A stretch of 23,625 bases of DNA, taken from positions 1-23,625 of IMG/VR virus record IMGVR_UViG_3300021475_000056; one strand, 5' to 3'. Positions within the stretch are counted from its first letter, which is position 1. Each line of letters starts with the position of its first letter. The notes beneath the pieces are model-generated. The model worked only from the letters and a program-made list of their open reading frames with translations, ran no database searches and was not told where the DNA came from. This stretch comes from a virus. Positions 6,068 to 11,656 of the stretch are shown one piece after another. Made by a program: the position numbers and the translations under genes.

Positions 6068-6102
6068 GTTGTGATTCGCGCGGTTTACACAACCGCTACG
6101 GG

Positions 6103-6441
6103 TTACCTCCCGGCGGCCCACTTTTCGAGCAAAGCATCGAGCGCAAGCTCCAGCAGCTCCCCGTATGCGAACCGATGCTCGTCGGCGACGTCGACCCACC
6201 GCGCCCAGACCTCATGAGTGACCTTGATGTTGATCTGAACGTTGCGGCCGGTGAACCGGTAACGCGCCGGTAGATGCGCCGGCATCTTGCTGCGGCCTGG
6301 AAAGCCCGCCGACGCGTGCATGGCCTCCAACAGACTTGTACGGCGGCTCGGGCTCCTGCTCTTCTCGAACTGGGCAAGGTTCATGTCTCCCGCCGTCGGA
6401 TCGGCGCGTCCTGAGCTTGGGTCGATGGGTGCGTTGGTCAT
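6103..6441 (-). CDS. ribbon-helix-helix-like regulator
   Basis: A 112-residue leftward protein with an excellent AGGAGG site before ATG 6441. The N-terminal half is polar and probably flexible. Residues of about 67-110 (NVQINIKVTHEVWARW, then DEHRFAYGELLELALDALL) show the strand-helix-helix order of ribbon-helix-helix DNA-binding or partition-type proteins. It is divergently arranged with the large terminase, with two perfect palindromes between them, so it may control the packaging/head operon and itself. The fold is read from sequence pattern; the operator link is inference. Confidence 0.65.
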   Translation of the reverse strand: MTNAPIDPSSGRADPTAGDMNLAQFEKSRSPSRRTSLLEAMHASAGFPGRSKMPAHLPARYRFTGRNVQINIKVTHEVWARWVDVADEHRFAYGELLELALDALLEKWAAGR

Positions 6442-6480
6442 GCTGCCTCCTGTTTGCAGTCTCGGAGGCTATGCCGGAAA

Positions 6481-6551
6481 TCGTTAACGATCCGCTAATC
6501 CGCGTTTCCTCGGGGAGCCGGCTACCGGTAGCCAGCGATAGCCGGTATCAT
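6481..6551. promoter_or_regulatory. divergent control region with two palindromes
   Basis: Between the leftward regulator (start 6441) and the rightward terminase (start 6580) lie TCGTTAACGA (6481-6490, perfect 10-bp palindrome) and GGCTACCGGTAGCC (6520-6533, perfect 14-bp palindrome). The half-site TAGCC occurs at 6529-6533 and again at 6539-6543, exactly 10 bp on. TATCAT at 6546-6551 matches a -10 box at five of six positions, and the 14-bp palindrome would cover its -35 position, where no good -35 sequence exists. This looks like an operator-controlled promoter for the terminase. Confidence 0.5.
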
Positions 6552-6579
6552 TTGCAACGCAGCTTTTAGGAGTGAGCCC

Positions 6580-8097
6580 ATGGCGCAGGCGCCAAAACAG
6601 CCGGACACCAGACGCGTGTTCAGGGTCGCGCCCAACACCCAGCTCGCGAAGTTCCTGCTCAGCGACCGCCCGGTCGACGTCATTTGCGGACCATTGGGAT
6701 CGGGCAAGACCCAGGCGATGTGCGCCAGAGTCATGCGCCACATCCAGCAGCAGCGCGTCTCCAAGCTCACCGGGCGGCGGATGTCGCGCTGGGCCATCGT
6801 GCGCAACACCTACACCGAGGTGAAGACGACCACGATGAAGACGTGGCGCGAGATCGTGCCCGAGGAAATCTACGGCCCCATCACCGGCAACCCGCCGCCG
6901 ACCCACCGGCTGCGGTTCGGCGATGTCGACGCCGAGGTCATCTTCATGGGGCTGGACCGCGAGGTCGACCTGCACCGGCTGAGATCCATGGAATTCACGG
7001 GACTGGCCTGGAACGAATTGGCGTTCATCCCGAAGATCCTGTTCGACGAGGGCATGGGCCGCCTGCGCTGGCCGGGGCCCGACCATGGCGGCTCCGAGTG
7101 GCATGGCATGATCGCCGACACCAATGCGCCCGACGAGGACCACTGGCTGGCGATCATGACGGGCATGGTGCCGATGCCGGCGAACCTGACCGACGAGGAG
7201 CGGCGCGAATATGTGTGGCCGGACTTCTGGGGTTTCTACAAGCAGCCGCCCGCGGTGCTGGAGGTGCGCGACGGCGCCGGCATGTTCACGGGATATAAGG
7301 TCAATCCGGACGCGGAGAACCTCGCCAACTTGCGCGCGGAGTACTACCCGGAAACCTGGCACGCCAAGAAGAAGTCATGGATCGACTCGCGGCTGCGCAA
7401 TGAGATCGCACTGGTGGTCGACGGCTCGCCGGTATGGCCGCAGTTCTCGATCGACGCCCACGTATCGCATATCCCGCTGCGTCCGATTCCCGGCCACACC
7501 GTGGTGGTAGGTCTCGATTTCGGCCGGCAGCCGGCGGCGGTGTTCATGCAGGAAATCAACAACCGCGTCATGGTGCAGTACGAGCTGCTCGGGTTCAACG
7601 AAGGCGCAGTGACATTTGCTCCCAGGGTCAGCCAGTTCATCGCCACCCACTACGACGGATATGCCGTCGACTATTACGGCGATCCGAAGGGCCAGGATAA
7701 GGGGCAGGCCGATGAGCGGACCGCATACGACATATTCAATGCCAACGGCATGGCGGTGCGGCCGCCGCCGGGCCTGAAGCACAACATGATCGCGACCCGG
7801 GTCGAGGCGGTGACGAGCCTGCTCACCTCGATGTACGACGGCCGGCCGCGGTTCTGTCTATCGCCGCTGTGCCGGACGCTCAAGCTCGCCATGGCTGGCC
7901 GCTATCATCTGGAGCGCGAGGAGGACGGCGAGCTGACGCCGAAGAAGGACAAATTCAGTCATGTCTGCGACTCCTTGCAATATGCCTGTCTTGGCCTCGG
8001 CGAGGGCCAACGCATGGTCGGCCAGACCGCGCTCGGCGCGATGAAGCCGATCAAGGTCTATGCTGGCAGGAAGAGCATGCGGAGGATCAGCGCGTGA
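6580..8097 (+). CDS. terL: terminase large subunit
   Basis: A 505-residue packaging motor that cuts concatemeric DNA and pumps it into the prohead through the portal. The ATPase domain has Walker A GPLGSGKT (residues 37-44) and a Walker B-type FTGLAWNE (139-146) with the catalytic Glu at 146. The RNase H-fold nuclease domain shows GLDFG (Asp 313), YYGDPKGQ (Asp 368) and HVCDSLQYAC (Asp 464) as probable metal ligands. Start ATG 6580 follows TTAGGAGTGA. The last codons (MRRISA) are part of a 21-bp start cassette repeated twice downstream, and its stop overlaps the GTG start of the next gene. Length is normal for podovirus-type TerL. Unusually, about 5.6 kb separate it from the portal gene. Confidence 0.95.
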   Translation: MAQAPKQPDTRRVFRVAPNTQLAKFLLSDRPVDVICGPLGSGKTQAMCARVMRHIQQQRVSKLTGRRMSRWAIVRNTYTEVKTTTMKTWREIVPEEIYGPITGNPPPTHRLRFGDVDAEVIFMGLDREVDLHRLRSMEFTGLAWNELAFIPKILFDEGMGRLRWPGPDHGGSEWHGMIADTNAPDEDHWLAIMTGMVPMPANLTDEERREYVWPDFWGFYKQPPAVLEVRDGAGMFTGYKVNPDAENLANLRAEYYPETWHAKKKSWIDSRLRNEIALVVDGSPVWPQFSIDAHVSHIPLRPIPGHTVVVGLDFGRQPAAVFMQEINNRVMVQYELLGFNEGAVTFAPRVSQFIATHYDGYAVDYYGDPKGQDKGQADERTAYDIFNANGMAVRPPPGLKHNMIATRVEAVTSLLTSMYDGRPRFCLSPLCRTLKLAMAGRYHLEREEDGELTPKKDKFSHVCDSLQYACLGLGEGQRMVGQTALGAMKPIKVYAGRKSMRRISA

Positions 8098-8390
8098 CAG
8101 AGATGAGATGCGATACGTGCACCTATTGGGTGCGTTCTTATCTGCAGCGGCGCCAGCAAGGAACCTGTCACCATAGATCGCCAATGGCGATGCCCAACGC
8201 TGTGCGGCAATCAAGCGAAGCCGCTGCGTTGTTGCTGTGGTGGCTCGTCAGGGAAATTGCCGATGAGGAAACCGCAAATAGGGAAGAGGCAAACTATAGC
8301 ATCGATCCTGAAATGGATGAGCCGTTCGAAGCCCACTGGCCTATAACGCTGAACGAAGATTGGTGCGGCGACTGGAAGGAAAAACAGTGA
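8094..8390 (+). CDS. small zinc-ribbon-like protein
   Basis: A 98-residue protein starting at GTG 8094 within the first copy of the repeated start cassette, overlapping the terminase stop. The N-terminus MRCDTCTYWVRS, then GTCHHRSP, gives Cys 6, Cys 9, Cys 25 and His 26/27, a plausible single zinc knuckle. The middle contains a hydrophobic helix (AAALLLWWLV, about residues 44-53) that is too short for a clear membrane span. The C-terminal third is acidic, with WCGDW near the end. Function unknown. Confidence 0.65.
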   Translation: MTEMRCDTCTYWVRSYLQRRQQGTCHHRSPMAMPNAVRQSSEAAALLLWWLVREIADEETANREEANYSIDPEMDEPFEAHWPITLNEDWCGDWKEKQ

Positions 8391-8425
8391 GTCGAGGCTA
8401 ACAAGTCGATGCGGAGGATCAGCGC

Positions 8426-8509
8426 GTGAAGGACGAGTGGAAGGTGGAATTGAAAATAGAAATAGCGCTCCTGCTGATCCTGCTGGCTTGCTTCGTTCTG
8501 CTGCGATGA
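8426..8509 (+). CDS. 27-residue single-span membrane peptide
   Basis: A 27-codon gene with its own copy of the GGAGGATCAGCGC start cassette. It starts at GTG 8426, has a charged N-terminus (KDEWKVELK) and then a purely hydrophobic helix IEIALLLILLACFVLL ending in one Arg. The hydrophobic segment of about 16 residues can just cross a membrane. The strong, duplicated translation signal is the main reason to believe it is expressed. Possible roles are a small membrane effector, an exclusion peptide or a toxin-like peptide; none can be chosen. Confidence 0.6.
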   Translation: MKDEWKVELKIEIALLLILLACFVLLR

Positions 8510-8522
8510 GGAGGATCAGCGC

Positions 8523-8777
8523 ATGAAGAAAGACGATGACACCGGCCTTGTTTGCATGCGCGTCGCCGATATGCCGATCCCCTCTGCCGCGTCCGTAATC
8601 GGCCGCTGCGACGAATGCGACGAACGCATCTGGATCGCGCATACGAGCCCCAGGACGGACAAGCGCTTCTGCGTCGCGTGCGCGAAGGCCATGTATGGCA
8701 AGCCGAAAATGGAGGTCACCAAGCGCTCATTGGCCGAGGCCGTGGACTACCTGCGGCGCAAGGGACAGATCGTATGA
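8523..8777 (+). CDS. small zinc-ribbon protein
   Basis: An 84-residue protein from ATG 8523 with the third copy of the start cassette. Cys 29-x-x-Cys 32 (RCDEC) and Cys 50-x-x-Cys 53 (FCVAC) form a classical four-Cys zinc ribbon spaced by 17 residues. The C-terminus is helical (KRSLAEAVDYLRRKGQIV). Such small ribbons in phages often bind DNA, RNA or host proteins; the target is unknown. It is coupled to the next gene by an ATGA overlap. Confidence 0.7.
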   Translation: MKKDDDTGLVCMRVADMPIPSAASVIGRCDECDERIWIAHTSPRTDKRFCVACAKAMYGKPKMEVTKRSLAEAVDYLRRKGQIV

Positions 8778-8980
8778 TGGGACATCGGGAGCGGCTCAGC
8801 GGCGGCGATGAATGGGATGCGTTCAGCCGGCGCGCCAAGCGTTATCTCCACTGGCGCCCCGGTGAGCGCGCCCGTATCAAGCGCAAGTTCAACAAGAGGC
8901 AGCGCAAGGAGAATGCGCATGACGATCGGCGAGACGAGAGTGCGGCTCACCTTCAATCCGGAAAGTCACTCGGCGGTTGA
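8774..8980 (+). CDS. small basic conserved phage protein
   Basis: A 68-residue, very basic protein from the ATGA junction at 8774. The pattern G-G-D-E-W-D-A-F-S-R-R-A-K-R-Y, then H-W-R-P-G-E-R-A-R-I-K-R-K-F-N-K-R is a small protein type common in alphaproteobacterial phages and usually unannotated. The last 20 or so residues overlap the next gene (start 8919) in a different frame and look less conserved in character, so ancestral versions may have ended near residue 48. Probably nucleic-acid binding, by charge only. Confidence 0.7.
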   Translation: MMGHRERLSGGDEWDAFSRRAKRYLHWRPGERARIKRKFNKRQRKENAHDDRRDESAAHLQSGKSLGG

Positions 8981-9116
8981 CATCATCAAGCGGAGGACGG
9001 CCGACCTGATCGACTTCTGCGAGGCGAACAAGGACAAGGACCCGCGGCTGGCCGAGCTGGCGATGACGGCCTACGAGGAAGCCGCCATGTGGGCCGTGAA
9101 GCTTGCTACGGCCTGA
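8919..9116 (+). CDS. Acb2/Tad1-type hairpin protein (anti-defence candidate)
   Basis: A 65-residue helical protein. ATG 8919 is chosen because AAGGAG ends 7 nt before it; ATG 8913 in the same frame is too close. It has R-V-R-L-T-F-N-P at residues 7-14, then a helix with DIIKRRTADLIDF, a short charged turn, and a second helix LAMTAYEEAAMWAVKLAT (48-64). The small helical hairpin ending in E-x-A-M-W-A-V-K matches what I know of the Acb2/Tad1 hairpin domain, whose characterised members bind cyclic nucleotides or glycocyclic ADP-ribose and block CBASS or Thoeris signalling. The family call is from pattern recognition; ligand and activity are inference. Confidence 0.7.
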   Translation: MTIGETRVRLTFNPESHSAVDIIKRRTADLIDFCEANKDKDPRLAELAMTAYEEAAMWAVKLATA

Positions 9117-9129
9117 TGGGGGTGATCGT

Positions 9130-9348
9130 ATGATCACGAGAACCATCAAGGACCTCGAGATCGAGCGCAGCTGCATCCGCGAGCGCATGCTTCGGAGAGA
9201 AACCGACATCGTCCTGACTCGCATGAAGCGCTACGTGACCGAGTATTTCGGCCCGCGCTGCGAGGAGTTCGATGCGGGCTGCGCCTGCTGCGGGGCGTGG
9301 AAGCATTACGACGCGTTTGAGAAATACGTTCGCGGTGTGTGGTCCTGA
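9130..9348 (+). CDS. small Cys-containing phage protein
   Basis: A 72-residue protein starting at ATG 9130, where GGGGGTGA serves as a modest ribosome-binding site. The N-terminal half is a charged helix (IKDLEIERSCIRERMLRRE). The second half has Cys 44, 51, 53 and 54 (RCEEFDAGCACCGAWKHYDAFEKYV), possibly a metal knuckle. It is the last gene before the promoter region of the A/T-richer insert. Function unknown. Confidence 0.65.
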   Translation: MITRTIKDLEIERSCIRERMLRRETDIVLTRMKRYVTEYFGPRCEEFDAGCACCGAWKHYDAFEKYVRGVWS

Positions 9349-9385
9349 CCAATGCCCGCTATGTGATTGAGTTGACTCGTAAACC

Positions 9386-9409
9386 ACATTTTGTGACATA
9401 ACATTTTGT
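9386..9409. repeat. direct repeat ACATTTTGT x2
   Basis: ACATTTTGT occurs at 9386-9394 and 9401-9409 with a 15-bp period. The second copy lies inside TAACATTTTGTTA, an inverted repeat with 5-bp arms and a 3-nt centre. The repeats sit 20-40 bp upstream of a promoter and a ribbon-helix-helix gene, and ribbon-helix-helix repressors typically bind short tandem sites, so these are candidate operators. Confidence 0.5.
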
Positions 9410-9427
9410 TATCGTTGAAGGTTTTCG

Positions 9428-9462
9428 TTGACGTTCTTGCTATGTCCTCATAGCATCTGCGG
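9428..9462 (+). promoter_or_regulatory. sigma70-type promoter, probable leaderless start
   Basis: TTGACG (9428-9433), a 17-bp spacer and TAGCAT (9451-9456) match five of six and four of six consensus bases. Transcription would begin about 7 nt after the -10 box, which is at or next to ATG 9463. The ribbon-helix-helix gene would therefore be read from a leaderless mRNA. No Shine-Dalgarno precedes that ATG, which agrees. Confidence 0.55.
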
Positions 9463-9645
9463 ATGCCAGCACCAGCCGGAAGCGATCACCTGAAGAGCGC
9501 GGGACGCACCAAGCAGATCGTTCTGCGCGGACATGTGACGTTGATCGAAAAGGTCGACGCTTGGCGCGCTGCGCAAGAAGACGAGCCCTCACAGGCGGAA
9601 GCTATCCGCCGACTGGTGAAGCTGGGACTGCAGACCGATCAATAA
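9463..9645 (+). CDS. ribbon-helix-helix transcription regulator
   Basis: A 60-residue Arc/CopG-type protein. The DNA-contacting strand is about residues 16-23 (TKQIVLRG), helix A about 26-39 (TLIEKVDAWRAAQED) and helix B about 44-56 (QAEAIRRLVKLGL), the classical order and spacing for a dimeric repressor. It is preceded by a promoter that appears to start at its ATG and by a direct repeat likely to be its operator. It heads the A/T-richer block with the DUF3102-like, GHKL ATPase and zinc-ribbon genes, so it probably controls them as well as itself. Confidence 0.85.
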   Translation: MPAPAGSDHLKSAGRTKQIVLRGHVTLIEKVDAWRAAQEDEPSQAEAIRRLVKLGLQTDQ

Positions 9646-9660
9646 ACAGTGTGAACTGCA

Positions 9661-10254
9661 ATGGGCATGGCGATCAAGGTGACGAAATTGCCAAACACCC
9701 GCTCCCGCGCCGATTGGGCCGCGCTGATCAGCTGCGCGTGGCGCGAGCAGCTGCCGAGCATCTTCGAAACCGGAAACCTGCTGGAGGCGGCAAAGGCCGA
9801 ATTGCTACACGGCGAATGGGAGCTGATGTTCAAAAATAATGAGGCGCCATTTTCAAAGCGAATGGGTAACATGCTAATTAAAATAGCTGACGACGAAAGG
9901 CTCCGAAATGGGAAACATGCTTCCCATTTGCCGGTGCACTGGTCCATCCTCCATGAACTAACCAAACTCACCGCCGCTCAGTTCGAGAACGGCATCGCGT
10001 CAGGCGCCATAAACCCAAATATGCAGCGCAAGGACGTGCGAAAATTACGTGGGATAGAACCGAAGTCTGTTAAAAAAAAAGCAGCAGCCAGCGCGGCTCC
10101 TCAGTCGGAATCAAAAAATCTAGTGGAATGGATCAGGACAATAGGTCCTCAGATAGAATTCGCCTACCGGGAACTACCAGAGGAAGATAAGGGCGCGCTA
10201 CTCGCTGGCTTGATGCAGACATTCGCCATTTTGGAGCCGTCGTATGCAGAATAA
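9661..10254 (+). CDS. DUF3102-like phage/plasmid protein
   Basis: A 197-residue protein starting at ATG 9661, 15 nt after the regulator gene and without a clear Shine-Dalgarno. Residues of about 35-100 (GNLLEAAKAELLHGEWELMF, then FSKRMGNMLIKIADDERL) resemble the L-x-E-A-K-x-x-L-x-H-G-x-W...S.R.A..... pattern of DUF3102 and related replication or partition proteins. A Lys/Ala linker near residues 130-150 includes an A9 run (10072-10080). The C-terminus is helical. Codon use (ATA, AAA, TTA, AAT) differs from the head genes and suggests recent acquisition. It overlaps the GHKL ATPase gene by 11 nt, so the two proteins probably work together. Confidence 0.6.
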   Translation: MGMAIKVTKLPNTRSRADWAALISCAWREQLPSIFETGNLLEAAKAELLHGEWELMFKNNEAPFSKRMGNMLIKIADDERLRNGKHASHLPVHWSILHELTKLTAAQFENGIASGAINPNMQRKDVRKLRGIEPKSVKKKAAASAAPQSESKNLVEWIRTIGPQIEFAYRELPEEDKGALLAGLMQTFAILEPSYAE

Positions 10255-11644
10255 TTACGATGAGGAGGGCGTTCCGAGCACTCATCTAATTGACGCTATC
10301 CGCGCGGAGCCGTCTGAGTTCTGGCAGTGGGCCGGGGAAGCGATAGACAATTCATTCGATGCAAGCGCGACAAAGGTCGCGCTGATCATGAATGCCGGTG
10401 AGTTGACTTGTTGGGATAATGGCGAGGGGATCACTAAGGATCGGGACCATGCGCTCACGCGTCTTTCCGTGCACGGAGCTATGGTGGGCACGAAGCTGGG
10501 CCGCTATGGGGTCGGCATCAAATCCAAGGCAATTCAACACGGGCAGTGCATAAAATTCGAAAGCGTATCAATAGACGGAAAGATGGTCCGCTTTTGGGAC
10601 TGGAGCACAGTCCGCACCTCGGGTCGGTGGCTTTTCCCGAAGCCCAACAGATTCCCAGCTCATGGCAAGTCGACCTACACCCGTGTGCAGATATTGGAGC
10701 TTTTCCGTAAACCAAAAGAACGAGATATTGTAAAAACAGCCAACATAATACAGCGGCTGTATTACCCCGCTATGCTGTATGGCCGCACTGTGACGCTAAA
10801 CGGCGCCGATATTCAACCCATACCATTGCCAGCCATGACCGACGTAGTCGAGGGCGAGATCGATCTAGGAGAAGGAAATAAAGCCAGCGTTATCGCCGGC
10901 ATGCTGGTCGACCACAAATCAAAATTGAAGCAGGTCGATGTCTCCTATGCGTGGCGCCTCATCAAAAAGGAGAGCGCTTTCGCTTGCGACGGATATGCCG
11001 GCATATCCGCTATGTATTGTCGGGTCAGCCTCGAAGGCGGCTGGCACTTGGCCAAGTTCAAGGACGAGCTGTTCGACAAAAACGAATACGATCAGCTGGA
11101 GGATGCGGTCGCGGAAATAATCGCTCCGGTGCTGGAGAAGTGTCACTCTGCGTCCCTCAAGCTCAGGACGAACCGCATCGTGCAATTGCTGAACGACATG
11201 ATCCCGGACCATATGAAGATTTCGCGGCCCGTAAAAAAGGACCCCCAGGGCAGACAGGGTCCCAAGGGCGGTGATAAGCGCGTGAAGCCTGCGCCAGATA
11301 CAGACCCAACTCCGACAGGGCCGACCAGCGGGAGAAAACCCCCGCGTGGTCTCTTGATCGAATTTTCCGATGGTCTGCATGAGACCGAGGGATTTGGCAG
11401 AGCGCTGATCGAGAAAAAGTCAGCACGAATACAGCTGGCGAGCGACAATCCTCACATCGCCAAGCTGCGCGCGGGCCGCGATGAGGAACTGTGCGTCATC
11501 GCCCTCTATGACATCGCCATGCTTTTGTACGAGGGTCAAAATTCGGAGCAGCTGCTCTTCGATCTCGGAGACAGAGACCATCTCGGGCTGCGCGCATGGA
11601 AAAAGGTGGCTGATCATTATCAACAGGCGGAGGCAGCCGAATAG
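10244..11644 (+). CDS. GHKL-type ATPase (Hsp90/MutL/MORC-like)
   Basis: A 466-residue protein with a complete Bergerat ATP-binding fold near its N-terminus: N-box E-A-I-D-N-S-F-D-A (residues 32-40), G1 box DNGEGI (58-63) and G2 box GRYGVGIKSKAI (87-98), followed by a T-x-V-x-I strand near 146-150. The order and spacing fit Hsp90, MutL and MORC proteins rather than sensor kinases, since no His-phosphotransfer domain or membrane segment is present. Residues of about 190-325 form a transducer-like middle, 328-367 is a basic Pro/Gly/Thr linker and 368-466 a separate C-terminal domain. Related stand-alone ATPases occur in several defence and DNA-handling systems. ATG 10244 follows TTTTGGAG and overlaps the upstream gene. 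Substrate and partners are unknown. Confidence 0.85.
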   Translation: MQNNYDEEGVPSTHLIDAIRAEPSEFWQWAGEAIDNSFDASATKVALIMNAGELTCWDNGEGITKDRDHALTRLSVHGAMVGTKLGRYGVGIKSKAIQHGQCIKFESVSIDGKMVRFWDWSTVRTSGRWLFPKPNRFPAHGKSTYTRVQILELFRKPKERDIVKTANIIQRLYYPAMLYGRTVTLNGADIQPIPLPAMTDVVEGEIDLGEGNKASVIAGMLVDHKSKLKQVDVSYAWRLIKKESAFACDGYAGISAMYCRVSLEGGWHLAKFKDELFDKNEYDQLEDAVAEIIAPVLEKCHSASLKLRTNRIVQLLNDMIPDHMKISRPVKKDPQGRQGPKGGDKRVKPAPDTDPTPTGPTSGRKPPRGLLIEFSDGLHETEGFGRALIEKKSARIQLASDNPHIAKLRAGRDEELCVIALYDIAMLLYEGQNSEQLLFDLGDRDHLGLRAWKKVADHYQQAEAAE

Positions 11645-11656
11645 TTAGGGGCCACT

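Larger units (their letters stand above)
8077..8526 (+). repeat. triplicated 21-bp start cassette
   Basis: A 21-bp element containing GGAGGATCAGCGC occurs at 8077-8097, identically at 8409-8429, and with two changes at 8506-8526. Each copy holds a strong Shine-Dalgarno followed by a start codon (GTG 8094, GTG 8426, ATG 8523). In each copy a second frame reads M-R-R-I-S-A-stop, with the stop overlapping the start codon. In the first copy this frame is the C-terminus of the large terminase. The other two copies look like duplications that gave new small genes their translation signals. Confidence 0.8.

Noticed and set aside
9372-9400. Alternative promoter TTGACT with 17-bp spacer and GACATA
   Set aside because: The -10 box matches only two of six positions; the promoter at 9428-9456 is better placed and better matched.
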